Shown here: positions 37,717 to 46,414 of the stretch, piece by piece | Position numbering within the stretch: position 1 is the stretch's first letter | Layout: each line of letters begins with the position of its first letter | Assembly (NCBI GenBank): GCA_963832895.1 | Contig: CAWHVQ010000024.1 | Location: 124,001 to 188,000, forward strand | Origin: JAMXLO01 sp963832895 | GTDB lineage: Bacteria > Pseudomonadota > Alphaproteobacteria > Acetobacterales > Acetobacteraceae | Direction of reading: 5' to 3' | DNA length: 64,000 nt | Made by a program: the position numbers and the translations under genes | Notes under the pieces: generated by a model | What the model saw: the letters and a program-made list of their open reading frames with translations, nothing else | Told to the model about the DNA's origin: nothing | The model's database searches: none

Positions 37717-40401
37717 TCAGGCCTCTTCCCTCGGCTTCAGCACGCCCGAGTAGGTGAGAAGCGCCAGCGAAGTTACCAGCTTCCCAACGAACGAGAACAC
37801 CGACCAGAACAGTCGCCATCCGGCCGCACTTGGCCGCGTATCGACCCAACACTTGTCCAACTGGTGCAGGGTCATCACCGGCACCATCATGTCCATCGCG
37901 TAGAACACCGGCTGGATATCGTTGTCCCCGCAGCGGGGCGCGGCCGCCGTCGACTGGCCCTGCCCGGGGCGCAGGAAGGCGGGCGCGTCGGTCACCTCGG
38001 TCATGGTGTAGGACGCGCTGACCACCAGTACGGCGGCCTGCTTCCAGGCCGACCAGACGCCGGCCGTGCCGATCGCCAGCAGGATCATCACAGTCGCAGT
38101 GGCCCGACCGGGCGACAGACCGAACCCGAAGCAGATCCCCCAGACCCATCTCAGCAGGCGGGATATTCGGTTGGCGGCCGGCGCCGCCCACTGCTCGGCG
38201 ATGGCAACCTCGCGCGCCGCCTGGTAATGGCCCTGCGCCCGCAGCACCTTCGCGAGATGCCGATACGGCTGCGGATAATACTGGCTGGTGCCGCCCTGTT
38301 GGCGCTGAACCCACGCCAGCCGCTGCCTCACATGAGACCGCCGTACGTGCAGCATGCGGCGCGCCAGAAGCATCGTCCGGGACGCGAGACGGCCTCGGCC
38401 CAGATGCGACGCCCAGCGGCCGAACGCCGAAAGCGCGACACCGAGGCCACCCGTCTCATCCGAAGGCAGACGGCCGAACCGATCGTATACGAAGCCGTCG
38501 AGATTGAGTGTGCAGAACACGCCCTTCTGTTCCCGGCCGATACCCCATCCGGCGGGGAAGCCGGCATCGTCCAGGGTTCCGGCTCTGGCGCCGCCGAGGT
38601 CGATCGCGAGCGGCACTTCGGCGGTGAGGTCGCGTGCCATGAGTGCCGCGCCGATCCGCGCATGCGACAGCAGGATCCTTGGCGGTGCATCCACCCCGGC
38701 GCGGTAGCCACGGCGCGTATCATCCGTGCCGGTCTCGCGCGGAAACCGTAGCCCATCCCAGATCAAACTGCCGCCAGCCTGGAGGTTCTCGCAATCGAGC
38801 CGGCCGAGCACGGAGACCCCTATCAGCTTCACGTCCCCGGCGACCGCCAGGTTGGTCGCCACCATGGCGCCCGCCGCCGCCCGTCCGGCCGCCATCGGCG
38901 TCGGACCGATCAATGTCGCGGTGGAGCAGTCGAGATCGCGGCCGATCTTGGTGCCCCACAGGCTCACATGGCCCACGCTGGCGAAGCCCATGTTCAAAAG
39001 CACATCGCCGGCGACCGCGACGTTGGTCAGCCGCAGCGTCTCGCGCGATCCCCCCTCCGACCAGTTCTCCAGCGCGGCACCGCAGCATTCGACGTTGCTG
39101 TCGATCGTCGCCCCCAGCAGGCTGACCCCGCCGCGCGCGGTGAAACCGTGGCGCAACAGCACCGCGCCGCCGATCTGCGCATTCTCGGCAGCGAGGGCGA
39201 CACCGGTGCCGTCGGCCGTGGCATTGGTCAGGCTGGCGCCGTCGCATTCGAGGTTGCCGCCGATCCTGATGCCGATCAGGCTGATCGCGCCGCAGGCGGC
39301 AAACCCGTTGCGCAGCAGCACGGCGCCCGCGATCTCCGCGTGATCCGCCGCGAGTGCGATACCCGCGCCATCCTCGGTCGCGTTGACGAGACTGGCACCG
39401 TCGCATTCCAGACTGTTGCCGATGCGTGTGCCCCGCAGGCTGATCGCGCCTTCGGCGGCAAAGCCATTGCGCAGCAGGACCGAGCCGCCGATCTCGGCAG
39501 TGTCGGCGGCGAGCACCACGGTGCTGCCGTCCTCGGAACGGTTGACCAGCCGCGCGGCGTTCATGTCGAGCGTGCCGGCAATACGGGCGCCCATCAGCCA
39601 GATGACACCGGCCGCCACAAATCCGTCGCCCAGGATGACGACACCGTCGAACCGCGCCGCCTGGGCGCCGATCGCATCGCCCTCGCCGGCACCGATACGT
39701 GCGCCGCGAGCGATCACGTCGCCGGTCACGTGCGCGGTGTCGAGCGCAACGCCACCGATCGCAGTGAACCCGCCCATAAGATCGAGGCTGCCACGGATTT
39801 CCGCTCCGGACAGGCGCAGCGCATAGCGGGCGTCGCGGTGTGCAATGCCGGCGCGCGCCGGCGGGATTTGGAGGTGCGCCCCACGTGCCAGGAGGTCGCC
39901 GTCGATCACCGCGGCATGCGCATCGATCCAGGCGGTCTCTGCCAGCGGCATCACGCCCGAAACGTCAAATGAGCCGTCGATCCGAAGACCGCGTGCCCGT
40001 ATTTCGCAAATGCTGCTGTCACGCAAAGATAAGCGGGCGAGACGCGCGTTGGTAAGGTCCACCGGTGCGCAGATTTCGCAGGCCTCGAGAGTGAGCGCAG
40101 GGAGACCCGCTTCGGATGGCCCGGCGCAGTCGGCGAGATCGAGCATTCCCTCGATGCGGGCGCCACGGATGCGCACGCCTGGCAAGCGGACCGGCCAGGG
40201 ATCGTGCGGGGCAGGCAGACATAGCAGCACATGACGCAGGAAACCGGCACGAACAACGGGTGATGCAGCACCGCCTAGGTCCGCAACCTCCGCCCGGCCC
40301 GTGCGCGCCAGCACCTCGGCTTCGGCGTCCAGCAGGACCGTCGGATCGAAGGTCAGGATGCGTTGCTCATCGGGCATGCCGTCGCAACGGTAACGAGCCA
40401 C
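37717..40401 (-). CDS. Large repeat protein with C-terminal membrane helices, function unknown
   Basis: This protein has about 894 residues. It opens with a region MPDEQRILTFDPTVLLDAEA (ATG at 40377; the frame starts with a GTG at 40401). Between about residues 250 and 535 it has at least five repeats of about 53 residues, with the pattern GAISLRGTRIGNSLECDGAS followed by VLLRNGF, the sort of repeat that folds as a right-handed beta-helix. Two strong membrane helices lie near 760-785 and 862-885. No catalytic motif is seen. It starts 23 bases after the radical SAM gene on the same strand, which suggests cotranscription. It may be a membrane-anchored scaffold; that is inference. Confidence 0.75.
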   Translation of the reverse strand: MARYRCDGMPDEQRILTFDPTVLLDAEAEVLARTGRAEVADLGGAASPVVRAGFLRHVLLCLPAPHDPWPVRLPGVRIRGARIEGMLDLADCAGPSEAGLPALTLEACEICAPVDLTNARLARLSLRDSSICEIRARGLRIDGSFDVSGVMPLAETAWIDAHAAVIDGDLLARGAHLQIPPARAGIAHRDARYALRLSGAEIRGSLDLMGGFTAIGGVALDTAHVTGDVIARGARIGAGEGDAIGAQAARFDGVVILGDGFVAAGVIWLMGARIAGTLDMNAARLVNRSEDGSTVVLAADTAEIGGSVLLRNGFAAEGAISLRGTRIGNSLECDGASLVNATEDGAGIALAADHAEIAGAVLLRNGFAACGAISLIGIRIGGNLECDGASLTNATADGTGVALAAENAQIGGAVLLRHGFTARGGVSLLGATIDSNVECCGAALENWSEGGSRETLRLTNVAVAGDVLLNMGFASVGHVSLWGTKIGRDLDCSTATLIGPTPMAAGRAAAGAMVATNLAVAGDVKLIGVSVLGRLDCENLQAGGSLIWDGLRFPRETGTDDTRRGYRAGVDAPPRILLSHARIGAALMARDLTAEVPLAIDLGGARAGTLDDAGFPAGWGIGREQKGVFCTLNLDGFVYDRFGRLPSDETGGLGVALSAFGRWASHLGRGRLASRTMLLARRMLHVRRSHVRQRLAWVQRQQGGTSQYYPQPYRHLAKVLRAQGHYQAAREVAIAEQWAAPAANRISRLLRWVWGICFGFGLSPGRATATVMILLAIGTAGVWSAWKQAAVLVVSASYTMTEVTDAPAFLRPGQGQSTAAAPRCGDNDIQPVFYAMDMMVPVMTLHQLDKCWVDTRPSAAGWRLFWSVFSFVGKLVTSLALLTYSGVLKPREEA
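38790..39650 (-). repeat. Tandem coding repeats of about 159 bases
   Basis: At least five consecutive units of about 53 codons encode the beta-helix-like repeats. Recognisable repeated pieces include VLLRNGF, GAISL and LECDGASL, all with similar codons. Shared coding sequence of this kind can expand or contract by recombination. This is a protein repeat, not a CRISPR array: there are no short exact repeats with unique spacers. Confidence 0.7.
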
Positions 40402-40424
40402 CGCGGTTCGGCAAAGGCGGCCGG

Positions 40425-42212
40425 TCAGCTCCTGACCAGCGCACGCTCGCGGGCCGAGGCTTCCCGGCGCACGCGTGCCACGGCCCCCTCGCCGCCACTG
40501 GTCGCGTGGTAGAGGTCCAGTGTGTCGAGTTCATCGTCGCGCGGTGGTGCGATGGCGAGGTCGGTGTAGCTCCAGCGGTCCGGTGCCCGAAGCACCTGCC
40601 GCAGAGTCCGCTTCGCGTTGCGATAGACCGCGAGATAGCCGCAGGCCTTCGCCACCGTTTCAGCGGCATAGCGCGGGTAGAACACGAAGGGGCTCTCGAG
40701 AGGAATGCCGTGCCGCCTGTCACGGCGGAACTTCATGCGGAACGCGCCGCCCTCCAGCGGATGCACACCTTCATACAGGGTCATCAGCTTGAACCATAGC
40801 AGGGTCGAAAGCGCGGTCTTCGGGCGCCCGGACGGATGCGCTGCGGCCCGACGCAGGATCGTGTGCATGTGGTCCGGCGTGTAGTAATTCGCCCATGCCG
40901 CGCGGTATGCCTCATCCCACTCCGCGTCCGACATGCGCGCGTGGTGCGTTACGCGATGATGGAGATCGTACTTGTTCAGGTCGGGGTCCATCCAGATGCC
41001 CTGTTCCCAGAGGATCTTGTGATCCTCAGATCCGGGCAATGGTGTCAGAATGAAGAATTCCAATATGTCGAGCGGCAGTTCGCGTTTGATAATCTCGACG
41101 TCGCGCAGGATCGAGTCCTTCGTATCGGCGGGAAAACCGATGATGTAGCCGGCACAGGTGATGGCGCCGGCTTCGCGCCACGCCTGCAGCATCTCACGAT
41201 ACTCGGTGATGCGGTTCTGTCGCTTCTTTGCCGCCAGCAGATTCTCCGGGTTGATGTTCTCCAGACCGATAAACACCCGACGTACACCGGCGCGACCAGC
41301 CTTCGCGATGAAGTTCGGAATACGATGGCAGAGCGTGTCAACCTGGATGGTGAAGCCGAGGTTGAGCCCTTCCTCACGCAGTGCGATCATTCGGTCGAAC
41401 AGCGATTCCCACTGACGGTTGCGGGCAAAATTGTCGTCTGTGATGAAGAAGCGTTTGATGCCCTGTGCGGCATTGTCGCGGATGATCCGTTCCAGATCAT
41501 CCGCTGAACGGAACCGGCTCTTGCGTCCCTGGACATTGATGATGGTACAGAACGAACACTGATACGGGCAGCCGCGGCCGAGATCGATGCTGGACAGCGA
41601 TCCGGACGTGCGCCGCAGGTGCTTGCTCGGCAAGATTGGCGGCGGCTCGCCCTCGAGGGAGGGCAGGTCGTCCATGAAATTGTATAGCGGCTGCAGCCTT
41701 CCGACCGAGGCGTCACGGATCACTGCATCGAGCCGTCCTGCTTCGGCTTCACCAGCGAAGAAGCTGATGCCCAACGTCTGCGCGTCATGCAACTCCGGCG
41801 GCATCTCGGGCAGCATTGCGAGACAGCCGGAGATGTGGAAGCCGCCCATGGCGACCGGCCATCCCTCGGCAAGGAACGGGCGCGCCAGATCGACAGCACG
41901 CGGAAACTGATTGGTCTGCACCCCAACCAGAGCGATCAGCGCCTTGCCACCAGCGCGCCTGATGTCACGGATGATACGGTCCGGGCGCACGCGCCGATTG
42001 GTTTCATCGTAAGTGTGCAGGCGAATTTCGACGTTCGGACCAAGCGCTCGGCGTCGCTGTGCGTCCTCCGCAAGTCCGTTCAGGCAGGCAAGCGTGTTCG
42101 AAGGTATAGCCGATCTGATCCATTGGATCGGATAGCCTTGACTGTCGTAATGTGTCGGCTTGATCAGGACGACGTGGAAAACGCCCGCTGAAGCGGTGCC
42201 GTGTTCGGCCAT
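40425..42212 (-). CDS. B12-binding-type radical SAM protein
   Basis: This 595-residue enzyme resembles the class B radical SAM family (BchE and HpnJ relatives). The N-terminal part (about 10-175) resembles a cobalamin-binding Rossmann domain, although the classical DxHxxG motif is not evident. The radical SAM cluster motif is GCPYQCSFC with cysteines 215, 219 and 222, followed by GIKRFFITDDNFARNRQWES and FIGLENINPENLLAAKKRQN. The C-terminus (about 430-595) is a helical extension. The ATG at 42212 has GGGGA ten bases upstream; a GTG at 42245 is possible. The product is unknown. It lies between a tandem CMD-like protein and the repeat membrane protein on the same strand. Confidence 0.88.
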   Translation of the reverse strand: MAEHGTASAGVFHVVLIKPTHYDSQGYPIQWIRSAIPSNTLACLNGLAEDAQRRRALGPNVEIRLHTYDETNRRVRPDRIIRDIRRAGGKALIALVGVQTNQFPRAVDLARPFLAEGWPVAMGGFHISGCLAMLPEMPPELHDAQTLGISFFAGEAEAGRLDAVIRDASVGRLQPLYNFMDDLPSLEGEPPPILPSKHLRRTSGSLSSIDLGRGCPYQCSFCTIINVQGRKSRFRSADDLERIIRDNAAQGIKRFFITDDNFARNRQWESLFDRMIALREEGLNLGFTIQVDTLCHRIPNFIAKAGRAGVRRVFIGLENINPENLLAAKKRQNRITEYREMLQAWREAGAITCAGYIIGFPADTKDSILRDVEIIKRELPLDILEFFILTPLPGSEDHKILWEQGIWMDPDLNKYDLHHRVTHHARMSDAEWDEAYRAAWANYYTPDHMHTILRRAAAHPSGRPKTALSTLLWFKLMTLYEGVHPLEGGAFRMKFRRDRRHGIPLESPFVFYPRYAAETVAKACGYLAVYRNAKRTLRQVLRAPDRWSYTDLAIAPPRDDELDTLDLYHATSGGEGAVARVRREASARERALVRS

Positions 42213-42289
42213 CAAGACGTCTTCCCCGACATTATGAGTACGCACGTCGCCGTTGGATTATCGCGGATTCGTCAGCGCGGCGCAACGGT

Positions 42290-43060
42290 TCAGGAAATGC
42301 CCGCCTTTTTCGCTTCGTCCAACAGCGCGGGAACGCCCTCAGTGATCGTGTGGATGCCGAGAACGCTGGTGAGCTGCAGCACCTCCATGATCTCCGCCAC
42401 TGTCGCACCGTGGCCAAGTGCGTTGCGGATATGTGTGCGCAGGCCAGGCAGATAGAGGTGCGTGGTCGCCGCGTCGATCGCGACATAGATCAGCTCGCGG
42501 AACTTCGGCGACAGTGTGCCGTACTGCCACGGCACCGACGACAAGCGCGAATAGGCATCGAAGAACTCCGGCGAGTGCTGCAGGAGCTGCTCCCACACCG
42601 GATTCCAATAGCCGCGATTTCGCACGAATTCCTGCTTCAGCTTCTCCTGTCCGGCGGTAAGTGGCCCTTCCTTCACTTCGCCGCCGCGACCAGACTTGCG
42701 CAGTTCGTCGATCAATATCGGCAGTCCGGTAGACATGGTGTGAATGCCGAGTACCGAGACAATTTCCAACACCTCCATCACCTCGTCCCGCGTGGCGCCA
42801 TGCTTCAGCGCATTGGCGATGTGAATACGGGTGCCGGGATTGTAGAGATGCGTCGTGGAGGCATCGATCGCAACGTAGATCAGCTCCTTGAGCTTCGGCG
42901 GCAGCGTGCCGTGCTTCCACGGCACGGAGGACAACACGCTGTAAGCCTCGAAGAACTCCGGCGAAAGCTGCAGCACGCCATCCCAGAGCTCGCTCCAATA
43001 GCCGCGTGCCGCGATGAAGTCGTCCTTCAGTTTTTGTCGGCGAGCGTCCAGGTCGGCCAT
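42290..43060 (-). CDS. Tandem carboxymuconolactone-decarboxylase-like (AhpD-fold) protein
   Basis: This 256-residue protein is made of two copies of one AhpD-like domain, about residues 1-128 and 129-256. The halves align without gaps over LKELIYVAIDASTTHLYNPG and FRELIYVAIDAATTHLYLPG. The CxxC of peroxidase-type AhpD is absent; the corresponding stretch has TTHLY and a second histidine (RIH, RTH). This is nearer to the decarboxylase-type members and argues against an alkyl-hydroperoxide role. The gene starts the minus-strand trio with the radical SAM and repeat-protein genes (77 bases to the next). Its substrate is unknown. Confidence 0.85.
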   Translation of the reverse strand: MADLDARRQKLKDDFIAARGYWSELWDGVLQLSPEFFEAYSVLSSVPWKHGTLPPKLKELIYVAIDASTTHLYNPGTRIHIANALKHGATRDEVMEVLEIVSVLGIHTMSTGLPILIDELRKSGRGGEVKEGPLTAGQEKLKQEFVRNRGYWNPVWEQLLQHSPEFFDAYSRLSSVPWQYGTLSPKFRELIYVAIDAATTHLYLPGLRTHIRNALGHGATVAEIMEVLQLTSVLGIHTITEGVPALLDEAKKAGIS

Positions 43061-43270
43061 TGCTCATTCCCCCAATTCGCGACTGGCGCGGTCGCCCTGA
43101 TAGCACGACGACCGGGTCAGCGAAGCAATGCTCGCACCTGACACGGACGGTGGCGATCTCGATTTCCCCGGCCACTGATTGGCCGCGCTGTGAATCGCTT
43201 CATATCGGAGCGGCTCCCGCCCGCCCATGTTCCGTCGCGTCAAGCAGCCGCCGAAGCGAAGGAGAGGGTT

Positions 43271-43537
43271 ATGGGCAAGTTTCTGGTTCTAGCCGCCGCC
43301 ACAGTGGCCCTCAACGCATTCGCACCCCTGGTCCATGCGCAAGACTACGTGGTTAACGGCCATGCGGCATCGAAGGCAGAAGCGCAGTTCTTGGCGTCCT
43401 ACAGCGCCCCGGCGGGCCACTGGCAGGTCGACGGGTATGGCTTCTCGCGGGTTGCCGACGAGCATCCGGTCGAGCCAGTGGCGCAGACTGCCGGACCGAA
43501 GTGCTGGTATGTGCTCGACGTGCGGCTCTGTGATTGA
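43271..43537 (+). CDS. Small secreted protein of unknown function
   Basis: This 88-residue protein has a clear signal peptide ending in VHAQD at about residue 24. The mature part of some 64 residues has two cysteines near the end (CWYVLDVRLCD), which could form a disulfide. GGAGAGG precedes the ATG at 43271 at good spacing. I do not recognise the family. It is followed by a perfect palindrome that may act as a terminator between it and aroKB. Confidence 0.7.
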   Translation: MGKFLVLAAATVALNAFAPLVHAQDYVVNGHAASKAEAQFLASYSAPAGHWQVDGYGFSRVADEHPVEPVAQTAGPKCWYVLDVRLCD

Positions 43538-43547
43538 GCTGAACAGC

Positions 43548-43579
43548 ACTCGGAGTTGCCCGGCCGGGCAACTCCGAGT
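43548..43579. terminator. Perfect 32-base palindrome, likely two-way terminator
   Basis: The sequence reads ACTCGGAGTTGCCCGG and then its exact reverse complement, giving a 16-base stem with no unpaired loop beyond the turn. It lies between the convergent small secreted-protein gene (ends 43537) and aroKB (ends 43617). There is no long T-run on either side, so termination is likely but not certain; a protein-binding site is an alternative. Confidence 0.6.
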
Positions 43580-43616
43580 TCGCGGCGGCGATTGTTGACG
43601 GGCGCGGGTCCGTTGC

Positions 43617-45296
43617 CTACGCGCCACATCCCTCATCGCGCAGCAGTTCGGTCACAGCCTCGGCCGGCACGTCGCCGGCGGTGAACGCCTGGCCGATGCC
43701 GCGCGCGAGCACAAACTGCAGCGCCCCATCGCGCACCTTCTTGTCGCGCCGCATGTGCCCGATCAACGTCTCGGCGGAGAGGCGCCGGTTCAGCATGCGC
43801 AGCTCCGCCGGCATTCCCAACGTCGCGACATGCGACACCACGCGGTCCGCGTCGTCCGCGGCACAGTGCCCGAGCCGCGCCGACAGCCGGAACGCCAGCC
43901 CCAGCCCCACGGCAACACCCTCACCGTGCAGCAGGCCGCCCGTGTAGCCATATTCCGCTTCCAGCGCGTGGCCGAATGTGTGGCCGAGATTGAGCAGCGC
44001 GCGGCCGTCGTTCGGCTTTTCCTCGCGCTCATCGTCGCCGACCACCGCAGCCTTGAACGCGCAGGCACGCATAATCGCCTCGGCCTGCGCCTCACGGTCG
44101 CCACCGACCACGGCGGCGCCGTTCGCCTCGCACCAGGCGAAGAACGCCGGATCGCCGATCAGGCCAGCCTTGGCAATTTCGGCATAGCCGGCGCGCAGCT
44201 CGCGCGGCGGCAGCGTGGCGAGCGTCCCGGTGTCGGCGAGCACCATGCGCGGCTGATAGAATGCACCGACGAGGTTCTTGCCTTGCGCGGTGTTCACAGC
44301 GGTCTTGCCGCCGACCGACGAATCAACCTGCGACAGCAGCGTGGTCGGAACCTGCACGAGCGGCAGGCCGCGCAATGTCGTGGCAGCGGCGAAGCCGGCG
44401 AGATCGCCAACGACGCCGCCGCCGAGTGCGATCACCGTGGTCCGCCGCTCGACGCGGGCCTCCAGCAACTGATCGACCACGCTCTGCCAGCTCGCGAGGC
44501 TCTTTGACGCTTCGCCCTGCGGCACCACGATTTGGCTGACAGTGACCGCTGTCGCCTCCAGTCCGCGCAGCAGAGCAGGCAGATGCAGGCGTGCCACCGT
44601 GTCGTCAGTCACCACCACGGCGCGCTTCTGTTCCATGCGCGGAGCAAGCAGTGCGCCGGCACGCGCCAGGAGATCGTCGCCAATGACGACGTCATAGCTG
44701 GTACTGGGCAGGGCGACTGACAGCCGGCGCGGCGCCTGCCAGTCGAGCAGCGCATTCAGCACACGGCTGGTAGTCGCGTCCGGGCTCTCATCGACGCAAT
44801 CGACCATCACGTTGGCCTCCGCATAGATCGGGTAACGTACATCCATCAGCCGCTGCATGATATCCGCCGGATTGCCATTAGCCAGCAGGGGGCGGTTGTC
44901 GCGCCCGGCGACGCGGCGGAGAAGTGCAGCCAGCGGGCAGCGCAGCCAGACCGAAATCGCCTCCTCGCGTGCGATCGCGCGCGTTTCGGGGTCAATGAAG
45001 GCACCGCCACCAAATGCGAGCACCAGCGGATCACCCGACAACAACCGGCGGATCACCTTACGCTCGCCGGCGCGGAAGTCGGTCTCGCCATACCGGGTGA
45101 ACAACTCCGGGATGGTGCAGCCCGCTGCCAGCTCGATCTCGGCATCGGCGTCACGGAACGGCAGGCCGAGCCGCGCGGCCAGTCGCCGGCCGATCGAGGT
45201 CTTGCCGGCGCCCATCAGCCCGACCAGGACGATGCTGCGCCCGGCGAACGCGTCAGGCAGTCGCACAGCTTCCTTGAGAACGGAGTTGCGTGTCAT
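43617..45296 (-). CDS. aroKB: Fused shikimate kinase / 3-dehydroquinate synthase
   Basis: This 559-residue protein covers two steps of the shikimate pathway. Residues 1-190 are shikimate kinase, with Walker A GLMGAGKT at 26-33, DADAEIELAAG and the FGGGAF motif. Residues about 195-559 are 3-dehydroquinate synthase, with GGGVVGDLAGFAAAT, VPTTLLSQVDSSVGGKTAVN and the metal-binding histidines in NLGHTFGHALEAEYGY. There is no stop or frame change between the domains. The start at 45296 follows an open but non-coding extension. Such fusions are known in the Acetobacteraceae; elsewhere the genes are separate neighbours. Confidence 0.94.
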   Translation of the reverse strand: MTRNSVLKEAVRLPDAFAGRSIVLVGLMGAGKTSIGRRLAARLGLPFRDADAEIELAAGCTIPELFTRYGETDFRAGERKVIRRLLSGDPLVLAFGGGAFIDPETRAIAREEAISVWLRCPLAALLRRVAGRDNRPLLANGNPADIMQRLMDVRYPIYAEANVMVDCVDESPDATTSRVLNALLDWQAPRRLSVALPSTSYDVVIGDDLLARAGALLAPRMEQKRAVVVTDDTVARLHLPALLRGLEATAVTVSQIVVPQGEASKSLASWQSVVDQLLEARVERRTTVIALGGGVVGDLAGFAAATTLRGLPLVQVPTTLLSQVDSSVGGKTAVNTAQGKNLVGAFYQPRMVLADTGTLATLPPRELRAGYAEIAKAGLIGDPAFFAWCEANGAAVVGGDREAQAEAIMRACAFKAAVVGDDEREEKPNDGRALLNLGHTFGHALEAEYGYTGGLLHGEGVAVGLGLAFRLSARLGHCAADDADRVVSHVATLGMPAELRMLNRRLSAETLIGHMRRDKKVRDGALQFVLARGIGQAFTAGDVPAEAVTELLRDEGCGA

Positions 45297-45379
45297 GATT
45301 GCGAACGCTAGCACACCGGCCGCATAACGGGCCAAGATGGCGACAGCGAATCCATGGGCACGAGTCGGTGGAGCAGACG

Positions 45380-45523
45380 ATGATCCGCATCTTCCTGATC
45401 GTCGTCGCGGCGGGGCTGGTGATCCTCGGTGCCGCGGTGGTGTTCTTTGGCGGGTATCCGCCCAACCCGACGCCACACCCGGTGGAAAGGGTGCTACCGA
45501 ACGATAAGTTCCAGAGCCACTGA
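45380..45523 (+). CDS. Small single-helix membrane protein upstream of xerD
   Basis: This 47-residue protein begins with a membrane helix (MIRIFLIVVAAGLVILGAAV) followed by a short polar tail, GGYPPNPTPHPVERVLPNDK. Its TGA is directly followed by the GTG start of xerD, so the two are translationally coupled. Small proteins of this kind lie between aroK and xerD in several Rhodospirillales; the function is unknown. It is divergent from aroKB. Confidence 0.75.
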   Translation: MIRIFLIVVAAGLVILGAAVVFFGGYPPNPTPHPVERVLPNDKFQSH

Positions 45524-46411
45524 GTGGACCGCCACGTCGAGGCGTTCCTCGAGATGCTGGCCGCTGAACGCGGGGCGGCGCGCAACACCCTGTTGGCTTA
45601 TCAGGCCGATCTGGACGATTTCGCCGCCTTCGCAGCCGCACGCGGCCAGCCGCCGGCACAGTGCGATGCGGCACTGCTGCAGGCATACATGGCCGGCCTG
45701 CAGCGCGTGGGACTCGCTGCCCGCACGGCGGCACGCCATTTGTCGGCGCTCCGTCAGTTCCATCGGTTTCTGCTGCGCGAAGGTTTGCGTGCGGACGATC
45801 CGACCAGTTTGCTCGACGCGCCCCGTCTGCCGAGGACGCTGCCGAAATACCTGAGCGAGCAGGAGGTCGAGGCGCTGCTGGATGCAGCAAAGCGCATGCC
45901 CGGCCAGCGGGGCACACTCGCTCGGGCGGCACTGGAGATTCTCTACGCCACCGGATTGCGTGTGTCGGAACTGCTGGCATTGCCTCGTCGTTCGTTGGCG
46001 AGCGATGCCGCTGTGCTGCTGATCCGTGGCAAAGGCGGCAAGGAGCGCATCGTGCCGCTGTCGGACAAGGCGAAGCAGGCCGCCGCCGAACTGGTGGCGC
46101 AGCAGGAGGCCGGCGGGCGGCATCTGTTTCCCGGCCGCGATCCGCGTCGCACGCTCACTCGGCAGGCCTTCTTCCTGCTGCTCAGGCAGGTGGCGCTGGA
46201 GGCGGGCCTCGACCCGGCACGCGTGTCACCGCATGTGCTGCGGCATTCCTTCGCCTCGCATCTGCTGGCGCACGGCGCTGACCTGCGCAGCCTGCAACTG
46301 CTGCTCGGACACGCGGACATCGCCACGACCCAGATCTACACGCACGTACTGGCGGAGAGGCTGCAGCGGCTCGTGGAGGCGCACCACCCGCTCGCGCGGC
46401 GGTTTGCCTAG
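45524..46411 (+). CDS. xerD: Site-specific tyrosine recombinase XerD
   Basis: This 295-residue recombinase resolves chromosome dimers at dif with XerC. It has the SAM-like N-terminal domain (about 1-85) and the catalytic domain with the arginine in ATGLRVSELLAL, lysine in RGKGGKERIVPL, the HxxR box in SPHVLRHSFASHLL and the tyrosine nucleophile in TTQIYTHV. It begins with GTG directly after the preceding stop codon. The neighbours (aroKB, accA) are housekeeping, so this is the chromosomal XerD and not a phage or island integrase. Confidence 0.93.
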   Translation: MDRHVEAFLEMLAAERGAARNTLLAYQADLDDFAAFAAARGQPPAQCDAALLQAYMAGLQRVGLAARTAARHLSALRQFHRFLLREGLRADDPTSLLDAPRLPRTLPKYLSEQEVEALLDAAKRMPGQRGTLARAALEILYATGLRVSELLALPRRSLASDAAVLLIRGKGGKERIVPLSDKAKQAAAELVAQQEAGGRHLFPGRDPRRTLTRQAFFLLLRQVALEAGLDPARVSPHVLRHSFASHLLAHGADLRSLQLLLGHADIATTQIYTHVLAERLQRLVEAHHPLARRFA

Positions 46412-46414
46412 CGA

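Noticed and set aside
38790..39650. Possible CRISPR array
   Set aside because: The repeats are about 159 bases, imperfect, in frame, and encode a protein repeat. There are no short exact repeats with unique spacers and no cas genes.
45524..46411. Integrase of a mobile element
   Set aside because: The sequence, length and neighbours (aroKB, accA) fit chromosomal XerD. No attachment repeats or phage genes were seen.
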